This document shows positions 15,263-24,063 of a DNA stretch of 64,000 nt, piece after piece. The notes under the pieces were generated by a model that was given only the letters and a program-made list of their open reading frames with translations, was not told the origin of the DNA and ran no database searches. The DNA lies in assembly GCF_004119445.1 (NCBI RefSeq), contig NZ_QICI01000070.1, positions 26,322 to 90,321 of the forward strand. Reading direction: 5' to 3'. Each line of letters opens with the position of its first letter. Position 1 is the stretch's first letter. The position numbers were made by a program, and so were the translations under genes. The stretch comes from Chryseobacterium sp. CH21 (GTDB lineage Bacteria > Bacteroidota > Bacteroidia > Flavobacteriales > Weeksellaceae).

Positions 15263-17524
15263 ATGGAAACACAGAAGTTTAGTTATGACAATAGTATTGT
15301 CCGTGCGTTCCTTTATGCGACCTTGGTTTTCGGTCTCATTGGATTTACGTTCGGGCTTACGGCGGCATTAATGCTTTTCTACCCTGAATTACCTGAATTC
15401 TTTTTCGGGACGGATGACACAACCATTAAAAGTTTGGCATCAGGAAACATTCAAGGTTTAATAAACACTCATGGTGCATTTGGTTTTGGTAGAATCAGAA
15501 TGCTGCACACCAACACCGTAATCTTTGCATTCGTTTGTAACATCGTTTACACGGGTATTTATTACTCATTACAAAGATTATTAAAAACAAGAATGTACAG
15601 TGACACCTTGTCTTGGTTACATTTCTGGACTTGGCAGTTTATGATCGTTGCTACGTTCGTTACGTTCTTTATGGGGATCAATACCTCTAAGGAATATGCT
15701 GAACACGAGTGGCCGATCGACATATTGATCGCATTCTCATGGATCATTTTTGGTATCAATATGTTCCTGACTATTTCAAAGAGAAGAGTGAGACACCTTT
15801 ATGTAGCGATCTGGTTCTACATTGGTACTTGGATTGCAGTAGCAATGCTTCACATCTTCAACAACCTTGAAGTACCTTTATCTTTCACAGGCTGGAAATC
15901 TTATTCAGCTTATGCAGGGGTAAAAGATGCTATTGTACAGTGGTGGTATGGTCACAATGCGGTTGCATTCGTATTGACGACTCCGGTTCTAGGTTTAATG
16001 TATTACTTCCTTCCGAAGGCTGCAGACAGACCGGTATTCTCTTATAAACTGTCTATTATTCACTTCTGGTCATTAATTTTCGTATATATCTGGGCTGGTC
16101 CTCACCACCTTCAGTATACAGCACTTCCAGCTTGGGCTCAGGCGGTAGGAACAGGGTTCTCTATCATGCTTATTGCACCATCTTGGGGAGGTATGTTAAA
16201 TGGTCTTCTTACACTAAGAGGAGCTTGGGATAAAGTAAGAGAAAATCCTATCCTTAAGTTCTTCGTTGTAGCTGTTACTTGTTATGGTATGGCAACGTTT
16301 GAAGGACCGCTTTTGGCAACTAAAAACATCAACAAAATTGGTCACTTTACAGACTGGGTTATCGGTCACGTACACTTAGGAGCTCTTGGATGGAATGGTT
16401 TCATGGCATTCGGGGTTATCTATTACTTGGTACCAATTATGTGGAGAACAAAAATCTGGTCTGTAAAATTAGCTAACTGGCATTTCTGGTTAGGTACTTT
16501 AGGAATCATTTTCTATGCAGTTCCAATGTATATTTCAGGATTCACACAAGGATTAATGTGGAAGCAATTCAACCCAGACGGAACATTATTATGGAAAAAC
16601 TGGTTGGATACGGTAACGGCAATTATTCCTTACTTCAAAATGAGATTCGTAGGAGGTTTATTCTATATATCAGGATCTATCCTAATGATTATTAACGTAA
16701 TTGCTACAGTAAGAAAAGGATCATTCCAGAAAGAAGTTCCTGCTGAAGCACCAGCGTTGGCAAACATCAGCAAAAACAGAAAAGAAGGAGAAGGTACTCA
16801 CCTTTGGCTGGAAAGAACTCCGGTATTATTAGGTATTTTATCTTTCTTCACAATATCTATTGGTAGTTCAATTGAAATCATCCCTACACTATCTCTTAAG
16901 AAAAGTGTACCTACGATTTCTGCAGTGAAGCCTTATTCACCACTTGAACTTGAAGGTAGAGATATCTATATCCGTGAAGGATGTAATGCTTGTCACTCTC
17001 AGATGATCAGACCGTTCAGAGATGAGATTACAAGATTCAACGGTAAAAACGGACAATACTCCAAAGCTGGAGAATTCGTATACGACAGACCATTCCTATG
17101 GGGTTCTAAGAGAACAGGACCGGATTTACATAGAGAAGGGGGTAAAAACCCAAGTTCTTGGCACTACAAACACATGTATAACCCAAGATCTACTTCTGCA
17201 GGTTCTATCATGCCTCGTTACCCTTGGTTAATTGCTACTGACTTAGACAGAACTAAGATGGTAGACAAAATGAAGCTGATGAAAAATGTATTTGATGTAC
17301 CTTATACAAAGGCTCAAATTGATTCTGCAGACAAATGGGCTAACAACCAGTCAGCAAAAATTGTAAAAGATATCTTCTCTGAAGCAAATGACCTTAAGCA
17401 GGCTTATGCTAAGAGACCTCAGGGAGAATTAGAGAAAAAAGAAATTGTAGCTCTTATTTCTTATCTTCAGAGATTAGGAACTGATATCAAAACAACGGAA
17501 ATCAAAACAGCAAGTAATAACTAA
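15263..17524 (+). CDS. ccoN: Fused cbb3 cytochrome c oxidase subunits I and II (CcoN-CcoO)
   Basis: One 753-residue protein carries both subunits. The N-terminal part is a 12-helix CcoN haem-copper oxidase: LHTNTVIFAF, then WWYGHNAVAFVLT with the copper-ligand region, WAGPHHLQYTALP, and DWVIGHVHLGALGWNG with haem-ligand histidines. A linker and one transmembrane segment lead to a CcoO domain with a single c-type haem site, CNACHSQMIRPFRDE, near residue 575. Fusion of N and O is common in Bacteroidota. The complex is a high-affinity terminal oxidase for low oxygen. Confidence 0.96.
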   Translation: METQKFSYDNSIVRAFLYATLVFGLIGFTFGLTAALMLFYPELPEFFFGTDDTTIKSLASGNIQGLINTHGAFGFGRIRMLHTNTVIFAFVCNIVYTGIYYSLQRLLKTRMYSDTLSWLHFWTWQFMIVATFVTFFMGINTSKEYAEHEWPIDILIAFSWIIFGINMFLTISKRRVRHLYVAIWFYIGTWIAVAMLHIFNNLEVPLSFTGWKSYSAYAGVKDAIVQWWYGHNAVAFVLTTPVLGLMYYFLPKAADRPVFSYKLSIIHFWSLIFVYIWAGPHHLQYTALPAWAQAVGTGFSIMLIAPSWGGMLNGLLTLRGAWDKVRENPILKFFVVAVTCYGMATFEGPLLATKNINKIGHFTDWVIGHVHLGALGWNGFMAFGVIYYLVPIMWRTKIWSVKLANWHFWLGTLGIIFYAVPMYISGFTQGLMWKQFNPDGTLLWKNWLDTVTAIIPYFKMRFVGGLFYISGSILMIINVIATVRKGSFQKEVPAEAPALANISKNRKEGEGTHLWLERTPVLLGILSFFTISIGSSIEIIPTLSLKKSVPTISAVKPYSPLELEGRDIYIREGCNACHSQMIRPFRDEITRFNGKNGQYSKAGEFVYDRPFLWGSKRTGPDLHREGGKNPSSWHYKHMYNPRSTSAGSIMPRYPWLIATDLDRTKMVDKMKLMKNVFDVPYTKAQIDSADKWANNQSAKIVKDIFSEANDLKQAYAKRPQGELEKKEIVALISYLQRLGTDIKTTEIKTASNN

Positions 17525-17542
17525 AAACATTAAAAGGTTCAT

Positions 17543-17743
17543 ATGATTCCTCAGAACTTTAAAGATATATTATCCAATACAGAAAACGCTGGTTTTTACC
17601 AGACGCTGGCTCTGATTTTCTTTATGCTGTTCTTCGTCGCTTTAGTAATCTATGTTTTTAGCAGACCTAAAAAATATTACAAAGAGGAAGAAGAGGCACC
17701 ACTTGGGGATGATGAGGATGACAATTTTAATTTAAAAAATTAA
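17543..17743 (+). CDS. ccoQ: cbb3 oxidase small subunit CcoQ/FixQ-like
   Basis: This 66-residue protein has one transmembrane helix (LALIFFMLFFVALVIYVF) followed by SRPKKYYKEEEEAPLGDD, a layout typical of CcoQ, which stabilises the complex. It sits between ccoNO and ccoP with 18-bp and 10-bp gaps. Identity rests on position and topology as much as on sequence. Confidence 0.82.
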   Translation: MIPQNFKDILSNTENAGFYQTLALIFFMLFFVALVIYVFSRPKKYYKEEEEAPLGDDEDDNFNLKN

Positions 17744-17753
17744 ACTATTTTTT

Positions 17754-18635
17754 ATGAAACAAAGAACACCTGTTGTCGTAAACATCTTAATAATAATTGG
17801 GCTTTTAATAGTTTTTTATTATTTATTTGTACAGAGCTACGCGTTCCTAGCTTCGCCTTACTTCTGGGGAACAGTTGTGATCGCTGGTATCCTTGCCTAT
17901 ATTCATAGTGCTATTGGAGACCTTATTGAGAACAACAAATTCAAAAAATTATCTCCGGAAGAGAAAGCAGCTTATTTGGCTGAAAAGAAAGTTCCTTTCT
18001 TAAGAAGAATGTATGATGCAGCCTTCAAAAAGCAATCTGAAACTGAAGAAAAAGACATCCTTATTGACCACGGTTTCGACGGAATCATGGAGCTGGATAA
18101 CCAATTACCAAAATGGTGGGTAGGTTTATTCTATTTTGGGACTGCTTTTTGTATTGTATATATTGCAGCATACTCTTTCACAGACTTCGCTCACCCGTTG
18201 AGCGAATATGAAAAAGAATATAAAGAGCAGTTAGCTAGTATTGAAGAATATCAGAAAACTCAGCCTCCTGTAACTATTGAAACAGCGAAGTATTCAGCTG
18301 ATAATATTGCAGAAGGTAAAGAATTATTCAAAACAAACTGTGCATCTTGTCACAAAGAAGACGGTAGTGGAGGTATCGGACCAAACCTTACTGATAACTA
18401 CTGGATCAACCAGCCTGAGAAAACGTTATTCAAAAACGTATTCCACATGGACTGGAATGGTTCTCCTACTAACCCTGCCATGAGAGCATTCGGTAAAAAC
18501 GGAGAAGTTTCAGGTGCAGAAATTGAGAAGATTGCAGCATATGTATATCACATCAATCAGGAACAACCACCAGTGACTCAGGCTCAGGGAGGAGCTGCTC
18601 CTCAAGGAACCGAAGCACATTGGGAAAAAGAATAA
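17754..18635 (+). CDS. ccoP: cbb3 oxidase subunit III CcoP, single c-haem type
   Basis: The protein has 293 residues. Two N-terminal transmembrane helices precede a cytosolic linker with the CcoP N-terminal domain motif DHGFDGIMELDNQLPKWW. A third helix follows, then a periplasmic cytochrome c domain with CASCHKEDGSGGIGPNL. Proteobacterial CcoP has two haem c sites, whereas only one CxxCH is present here. The C-terminus is Gln/Pro/Ala rich. It ends the ccoNO-Q-P unit before a terminator. Confidence 0.94.
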   Translation: MKQRTPVVVNILIIIGLLIVFYYLFVQSYAFLASPYFWGTVVIAGILAYIHSAIGDLIENNKFKKLSPEEKAAYLAEKKVPFLRRMYDAAFKKQSETEEKDILIDHGFDGIMELDNQLPKWWVGLFYFGTAFCIVYIAAYSFTDFAHPLSEYEKEYKEQLASIEEYQKTQPPVTIETAKYSADNIAEGKELFKTNCASCHKEDGSGGIGPNLTDNYWINQPEKTLFKNVFHMDWNGSPTNPAMRAFGKNGEVSGAEIEKIAAYVYHINQEQPPVTQAQGGAAPQGTEAHWEKE

Positions 18636-18658
18636 TTTAAAAAATTAGAAACATATGA

Positions 18659-18708
18659 AAAAAACATAATTTGTTATTAGATTAAAATAGTAACGAATTA
18701 TGTTTTTT
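18659..18708 (+). terminator. Terminator after ccoP
   Basis: A long stem pairs AAAAAACATAATT-T-GTTA (18659-18676) with TAAC-G-AATTATGTTTTTT (18691-18708), with one G-T wobble. The T-tract of the 3' arm continues as TCTTTTTT. It separates the oxidase structural genes from ccoG-ccoH, perhaps allowing lower expression of the assembly genes. Confidence 0.75.
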
Positions 18709-18729
18709 CTTTTTTAAAACCTATTACAT

Positions 18730-20184
18730 ATGTCAGACATAGAAGAAATAGAAGTACGCGGCGGACAGGGACAGGTTCTGGACCCTGAGACTTACAGAGA
18801 TTCTATAGGGACAATGGAGCAATCCGGAAAAAGAAGATGGGTATTTCCAAGAAAACCTAAAGGGAAGTACACCAACTATAGAAACATTGTAAGTTATCTA
18901 TTATTAATTATTTATTTTACACTACCGTTCATCAAAATCAATGGTAATCCACTATTATTATTCAATGTAATAGACAGGGAGTTTTTCATTTTTGGACAGC
19001 CTTTCTATCCACAGGACTTTTTTATCCTTACTTTAGGTGCTATCGCCTCTTTAATCTTTATTATTGTTTTTACGATTGCGTTCGGAAGAATTTTCTGCGG
19101 GTGGATTTGCCCTCAGACAATTTTTATGGAATCTATCTTCCGTAAAATCGAATATCTGATTGAAGGTGACCGAAATAAGCAAATGAAGCTGGACAGACAG
19201 GAGTGGAACAGCGAGAAAATTTGGAAGAGAAGCTTGAAATGGACTGTTTATGTTGTTATTTCATTGATTATCACTCACTTCATGTTCATGTATATTGTAG
19301 GATATGAAGAAGTGTTTAAGATTGTTGGTGAAGGGCCATTTACGCATCCTACCAATTTTATTGTAATGATTCTTCTTACCGCAGCATTTTACTTTGTATT
19401 TGCATGGTTCAGAGAACAGGTTTGTACGCTGGTATGTCCTTACGGAAGACTTCAGGGAGTACTGATTGATAAAGATACGATCAACGTTTTCTATGATTTT
19501 AAAAGAGGAGAAAACAGATCAAAATGGAGAAAAGGAGAAGACAGAAAGGCAGCAGGCAAAGGAGATTGTATAGACTGCCATCAGTGTGTAGTGGTATGCC
19601 CTACCGGAATTGACATCAGAGACGGACAGCAGCTGGAATGTATCAACTGTACAGCATGTATTGATGCGTGTGATGAAGTCATGGAAAAAGTAGGTCTTCC
19701 AAAAGGATTGGTAAGATATGCTTCCGAGAACGAAATTGAACAGCAGACTCAGTTCAAATTTACCGGAAGAATGAAAGGTTTCTCAATATTCCTTTTCCTT
19801 CTTGTAGGATTCTTAGGATATCTTCTTTACAGCCGTGGCGAGATGGAAGCTAAATTCATCAAACCGGCAGGAAGTACATTCTTTGTAAGAGACGGTAAAA
19901 TTACCAATACCTACAATTATACTTTCCTTAATAAAACGAACGACAAAAAAATCGTTACCATCAAAGTAATGGAGCCGGCCCATGGTGAAATTACTTATAG
20001 TGCATCAAGCAAAATTCAGGTAGACAGAGATAAGATTTCAAAAGGAACCATCAATATCAGCTTCCCGGAAGATGAAATGAAACTCTCTAAACAGAATATC
20101 ACGATTGGTGTTTATGATATGAAAGGTAAACTGATTGATTCATATCAGACTTATTTTGAAGGGCCATTTAAACTGCAATTTTAA
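18730..20184 (+). CDS. ccoG: Cytochrome c oxidase accessory protein CcoG (polyferredoxin)
   Basis: This 484-residue membrane protein has membrane-linked Cys motifs CGWICPQT and CTLVCPYGRLQG. Two [4Fe-4S] ferredoxin sites follow (CIDCHQCVVVCP and CINCTACIDACD). The C-terminal Ig-like periplasmic domain contains FFVRDGKITNTYNYTFLNKT. CcoG reduces Cu(II) to Cu(I) during cbb3 maturation in other bacteria. ccoH follows 9 bp later. Confidence 0.94.
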   Translation: MSDIEEIEVRGGQGQVLDPETYRDSIGTMEQSGKRRWVFPRKPKGKYTNYRNIVSYLLLIIYFTLPFIKINGNPLLLFNVIDREFFIFGQPFYPQDFFILTLGAIASLIFIIVFTIAFGRIFCGWICPQTIFMESIFRKIEYLIEGDRNKQMKLDRQEWNSEKIWKRSLKWTVYVVISLIITHFMFMYIVGYEEVFKIVGEGPFTHPTNFIVMILLTAAFYFVFAWFREQVCTLVCPYGRLQGVLIDKDTINVFYDFKRGENRSKWRKGEDRKAAGKGDCIDCHQCVVVCPTGIDIRDGQQLECINCTACIDACDEVMEKVGLPKGLVRYASENEIEQQTQFKFTGRMKGFSIFLFLLVGFLGYLLYSRGEMEAKFIKPAGSTFFVRDGKITNTYNYTFLNKTNDKKIVTIKVMEPAHGEITYSASSKIQVDRDKISKGTINISFPEDEMKLSKQNITIGVYDMKGKLIDSYQTYFEGPFKLQF

Positions 20185-20193
20185 TTAGAAAAA

Positions 20194-20646
20194 ATGAAGA
20201 ACTTTAGTTGGGGACACGGTGTTGTAATTGCATTATTAGCATTCATCGTTTTTATATTATCCATGATGTTTCTTTTCCCGAACGGGCAGAAAAACTCAGA
20301 AATGGTAACGGATAATTATTATGAAGAGGAGTTGAAGTATCAGGATGTCATTGATGCCAAGAAAAAAGCAGATGACTTACAGGAAAAACCTGTATACAGC
20401 CAGGATACCAAAGGAATTAAAATTACTTTTCCAAAAGAATATAACAACTCAAATACTACGGTAAAATTTGTTTTAAACAGAACCGACGACCAGAATTTAG
20501 ACATCAAAAAATCTGTACAGCTTGATGCCAGCCAGTCTTTTACAATCCCAGCACAGGTATTGAAAGTAGGAAACTACACGTTAAGATTAAGTTGGACCAA
20601 AGACAAAACAGACTACCGAATGGATTATGACGTGATATGGAAATAG
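20194..20646 (+). CDS. ccoH: FixH/CcoH family cbb3 assembly protein
   Basis: The protein has 150 residues: an N-terminal transmembrane helix (GVVIALLAFIVFILSMMFLF) followed by a periplasmic beta domain. The segment MVTDNYYEEELKYQDVIDA near residue 36 is typical of FixH. It is predicted to act with CcoI in copper delivery or complex assembly. The 3' end overlaps the next gene by 10 bp. Confidence 0.9.
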   Translation: MKNFSWGHGVVIALLAFIVFILSMMFLFPNGQKNSEMVTDNYYEEELKYQDVIDAKKKADDLQEKPVYSQDTKGIKITFPKEYNNSNTTVKFVLNRTDDQNLDIKKSVQLDASQSFTIPAQVLKVGNYTLRLSWTKDKTDYRMDYDVIWK

Positions 20647-21362
20647 GACTTATTGTATCGGCTATTGCTTTAGGCTTTGCTTCCGGTTTTCACTGTATCG
20701 GAATGTGCGGTCCTATTGCCCTGTCGATGGGATTAACCAAAAAACAGGCAGCCAACTTCTATCTTCAAAACCTTACCTATCAATTCGGAAGAATATTCAC
20801 CTATTCATTATTGGGTGCCCTTCTTGGAATTATCGGACAGGGATTTGAAATGGCAGGCTTTCAGAAATACCTTACCATAACAGCAGGAGTTCTTCTGATC
20901 ATTATGGCTGTATTTTCATTTGGCGGAAAAGATTTTGCTTCAAAAATTCCTTTTCTTTCAAAATTTCTATATTCTGTCAAATTAAATTTAGGAAAACTTC
21001 TTCAGAAGGCAGATTACCGTTCAAGATTCTCTACAGGAGTTCTTAATGGTTTTTTACCTTGTGGAATGGTTTACATGGCTCTTACCGCAAGCCTTGCAGG
21101 AGGTGGAATATGGCAGGGAGCTTTATATATGGCTTTATTTGGTCTCGGAACCCTTCCGTTTATGTTTGCTATAGTTTTAGCTGGAAACCTCATGAATCAG
21201 GCCTTCAGGGTGAAAATTTTGAAAGCCGTTCCTGTCATTATGATTATTTTGGGAGGATTATTCATTCTGAGAGGTCTTGAACTGGGAATTCCTTATGTTT
21301 CTCCGAAAGCAGAAGCCATGACAATCGTTAAAGATCCTAACGGAGCTGTAAACTGCCATTAA
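20637..21362 (+). CDS. Sulfite exporter TauE/SafE-family (DUF2-type) membrane protein
   Basis: This 241-residue protein has six hydrophobic segments. It carries the family signature GFASGFHCIGMCGPIALSMG near the start and the internal repeat-like block GVLNGFLPCGMVYMAL. Conserved Cys/His in HCIGMCGP could bind metal. Members of this family are regularly encoded in cbb3 clusters and a role in copper handling or oxidase biogenesis is likely, but the substrate is not shown by sequence. It overlaps ccoH by 10 bp. Confidence 0.85.
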   Translation: MEIGLIVSAIALGFASGFHCIGMCGPIALSMGLTKKQAANFYLQNLTYQFGRIFTYSLLGALLGIIGQGFEMAGFQKYLTITAGVLLIIMAVFSFGGKDFASKIPFLSKFLYSVKLNLGKLLQKADYRSRFSTGVLNGFLPCGMVYMALTASLAGGGIWQGALYMALFGLGTLPFMFAIVLAGNLMNQAFRVKILKAVPVIMIILGGLFILRGLELGIPYVSPKAEAMTIVKDPNGAVNCH

Positions 21363-21380
21363 TCTGTATGTAAATAAACC

Positions 21381-22118
21381 ATGAAGAAAACCATTCTTTT
21401 ATTCATGATAAGCCTTTTTATACTGCAATCCTGCAGTGTGAATTCTGAAATTGTCTATCACAAAGATGCTGCCTCTACTTCCCTCATGGATATAGATATA
21501 AGAGAGTTTATGTCTGAAATGATGGCCATGACACCAGATTCATTAAAACAGAAGGAATTCGGAGAAATGGACAAACTTCCGACGATCTGGACAAGTATGT
21601 ATGATTTTTCCAAAAAAGAAGGGAAATTAAAAACTGAAAATCCGGACTCCATCAGAATCATGAAAAAGATCTTCATGAAGTCTACGAAAGAAGACAATAA
21701 GCTCGCAGGATTTTCTTTTAAAATGGAACATTTTACACCGGAAGATTATCTGGTCTTAAAAAGTTTTACAAAAACTGAAAAAGTCCCCCTGGATCAGAAT
21801 ATATATAACAATTGGGACGGAAAAACTCTGATAATCGATACAGGAAACTTTAATCTTAAAAGTATTGAAGAATCAATCCGCTCTAAAACCTCAAAGGAAG
21901 AATCTGAAAAAATAGCCGGAATGATGGTGATGTTTTTCAAAAAAATTGGGACTACTTTAAAGTTTGAGAATCCCATCCAATCCATTTCAGGGAAACATGA
22001 CTGGATAAAACAGATTGATAACCATTCAGTAAGGATCGATTACGATCTGAAAGCCATTTATGAGAAAGATTCAAAACTAAAAAACGCAGATAAAAAGATG
22101 ATCATTGTTACAGAATAA
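21381..22118 (+). CDS. Putative lipoprotein of unknown function
   Basis: This 245-residue protein has a lipoprotein signal (KKTILLFMISLFILQSC, lipobox Cys about residue 18). The body is highly charged, Lys/Glu rich, with no family I recognise. It begins 18 bp after the TauE-like gene and probably ends the cbb3 transcript before the hairpin at 22122. Any link to oxidase function is by position only. Confidence 0.7.
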   Translation: MKKTILLFMISLFILQSCSVNSEIVYHKDAASTSLMDIDIREFMSEMMAMTPDSLKQKEFGEMDKLPTIWTSMYDFSKKEGKLKTENPDSIRIMKKIFMKSTKEDNKLAGFSFKMEHFTPEDYLVLKSFTKTEKVPLDQNIYNNWDGKTLIIDTGNFNLKSIEESIRSKTSKEESEKIAGMMVMFFKKIGTTLKFENPIQSISGKHDWIKQIDNHSVRIDYDLKAIYEKDSKLKNADKKMIIVTE

Positions 22119-22121
22119 AGC

Positions 22122-22148
22122 AAAAACCACCGGAATCCGGTGGTTTTT
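22122..22148. terminator. Bidirectional terminator between the cbb3 cluster and serS
   Basis: A near-perfect palindrome (AAAAACCACCGGA, one central base, and its complement) has A-tract and T-tract flanks. It is placed between the convergent lipoprotein gene and serS, so it can serve both strands. Confidence 0.85.
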
Positions 22149-22171
22149 TATTGTAGACTAAATTTTACTAT

Positions 22172-23440
22172 TTAGTTGATAACATCAAATCTTGCATATT
22201 CTGCAATCTTCTTAGGAAGTTTAATTCCTTCTGCTGTCTGGTTATTTTCCAGCAACGCAGCCATAATTCTTGGCAATGCCATTGCTGAACCGTTTAGAGT
22301 GTGAACCAGCTGAGATTTACCTTCTCCTTTGTAACGGCATTTCAATCTGTTAGCCTGGAATGTTTCAAAGTTAGACACAGAACTTACTTCTAACCACATT
22401 TCCTGAGCAGCACTCCAAACTTCGAAGTCATACGTCATGGCAGATGCAAAACCTGTATCACCACCACAAAGTCTTAGTACTCTGAACGGAAGTTCAAGGT
22501 CTGTAAGGATTTCTTTGATGTGCTCTACCATTTCTTCCAAAACAGCATAAGAGTTCTCTGGCTTTTCAATTCTTACAATCTCCACTTTTTCAAACTGGTG
22601 AAGACGGTTCAATCCTCTTACATGAGCTCCGTAGCTTCCTGCTTCTCTTCTGTAGCACTGAGAAAAAGCTGTATTTTTGATCGGAAGTTCTTTTTCCTCA
22701 AGCAATACGTCACGGTAAAGGTTCGTTACAGGAACTTCTGCCGTAGGAATAAGATATAATTTATCTTCGTTGATATAATACATCTGTCCTTCTTTATCCG
22801 GCAGCTGTCCGGTTCCAAAACCAGATGCCTCATTCACAACGTGAGGGGGATTCACTTCTGTGTAGCCTTTTTCAACGTTTTTATCTAAAAAATACTGAAC
22901 CAAAGCTCTCTGTAGTCTTGCTCCTTTTCCTAAATAAACAGGGAAACCTGCACCGGCAATTTTTACCCCTAATTCAAAATCAATAAGGTTATATTTTTTC
23001 GCCAGTTCCCAGTGAGGAATAGCTCCTTCACCAAGACCTTCTACCGGATGAGACTGAAAAATCATTTCATTATCATCTGCAGAAGCTCCGCTTTTTACCA
23101 ATTCATTGGGAATGTTCGGAAGCTGGTACAGAATATTCAGTAAGTCATTTTCTTTAACTTCTAACTGGGATTTCAATTCTGAACTCGACTCTTTGTATTG
23201 TGCTGTTTTAGATTTTGCAGATTCCGCTTCTTCTTTTTTCCCTTCTTTCATCAATAGACCAATTTCTTTCGAAATTTTGTTGATTTCGGAAAGCTGGGAA
23301 TCTAATTCAAACTGGATTCTTTTTCTTTCGTCGTCGGCAGCGATAGCCTCGTCTACCAACCCAAGATTTTTGAAATGTCTTTTCTTAAGACCTTCTAAAA
23401 CGCGTTCTTTCTCGTCGCGCAAAAAATTGACTTGTAACAT
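22172..23440 (-). CDS. serS: Seryl-tRNA synthetase
   Basis: This class II synthetase of 422 residues has the N-terminal tRNA-binding coiled coil (about residues 28-100, Lys/Glu rich). The motif 2 region is FSQCYRREAGSYGAHVRGLNRLHQFEKVE and the motif 3 region is LNGSAMALPRIMAALLENNQ. TAEVPVTN is the serine-binding segment. The gene stands alone between a lipoprotein gene and the cbb3 terminator. Confidence 0.97.
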   Translation of the reverse strand: MLQVNFLRDEKERVLEGLKKRHFKNLGLVDEAIAADDERKRIQFELDSQLSEINKISKEIGLLMKEGKKEEAESAKSKTAQYKESSSELKSQLEVKENDLLNILYQLPNIPNELVKSGASADDNEMIFQSHPVEGLGEGAIPHWELAKKYNLIDFELGVKIAGAGFPVYLGKGARLQRALVQYFLDKNVEKGYTEVNPPHVVNEASGFGTGQLPDKEGQMYYINEDKLYLIPTAEVPVTNLYRDVLLEEKELPIKNTAFSQCYRREAGSYGAHVRGLNRLHQFEKVEIVRIEKPENSYAVLEEMVEHIKEILTDLELPFRVLRLCGGDTGFASAMTYDFEVWSAAQEMWLEVSSVSNFETFQANRLKCRYKGEGKSQLVHTLNGSAMALPRIMAALLENNQTAEGIKLPKKIAEYARFDVIN

Positions 23441-23506
23441 TTTATTTAGATGTTAAATATTAGATGTTTAGCTCATAATAAGCTAACAATTGTACAAATT
23501 TAAAAA

Positions 23507-24025
23507 TTATTTTGTGATCGTAACAGTATTTGTGGAAGTGGGAGCATTTTCATCCTTAGAAAACACCGGAACTTTGTTGTATAAAACCTTTGAAACCTGG
23601 AATACTGTTGGTGTATTACGATACTGAACTTCCAACGTGTCTACAACATTATCATTGGCATTGGTACTTTTTGTATACGTAATCTGCATTCTGGAATAAT
23701 AGGATGTTCCCGTTCCCGGATTATCAGGGCTGATAGAATCCAGTCTTCTTCTCTTGGCTCCTGCCAGATATTCCATATAAAACAGTGAATCTGTAGTCAT
23801 CTTCAAAGCAATGCTTACCGGAGCAATATCTTTAGTACCAAAAATATCATTCACAGAAAAGCCTGTAAAAGAACCTGTTTTTTTACTGTTCAGAAGATCC
23901 TGACCAGCACTGTTTCTTACATAGATATTCATTAATTGATCTATTCTCTGCAAAGAATCATCATCACTTTTACAGCTGATCATTGCAAAAACTGCAACCA
24001 ATATGCCCCAAAAATATTTCATCAT
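23507..24025 (-). CDS. Putative lipoprotein, unknown function
   Basis: The protein has 172 residues with a lipobox at AMISCKSDDD, so it is probably membrane anchored. The second Met (24022) is an equally good start. The rest is a beta-rich, Thr/Ser-rich domain; no family is recognised. It lies 38 bp after the asnB stop and may be its last co-transcribed gene. Confidence 0.65.
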   Translation of the reverse strand: MMKYFWGILVAVFAMISCKSDDDSLQRIDQLMNIYVRNSAGQDLLNSKKTGSFTGFSVNDIFGTKDIAPVSIALKMTTDSLFYMEYLAGAKRRRLDSISPDNPGTGTSYYSRMQITYTKSTNANDNVVDTLEVQYRNTPTVFQVSKVLYNKVPVFSKDENAPTSTNTVTITK

Positions 24026-24063
24026 AGCTACAAAGGTAAAATATTAATCTTTAGGCTGCTTCT

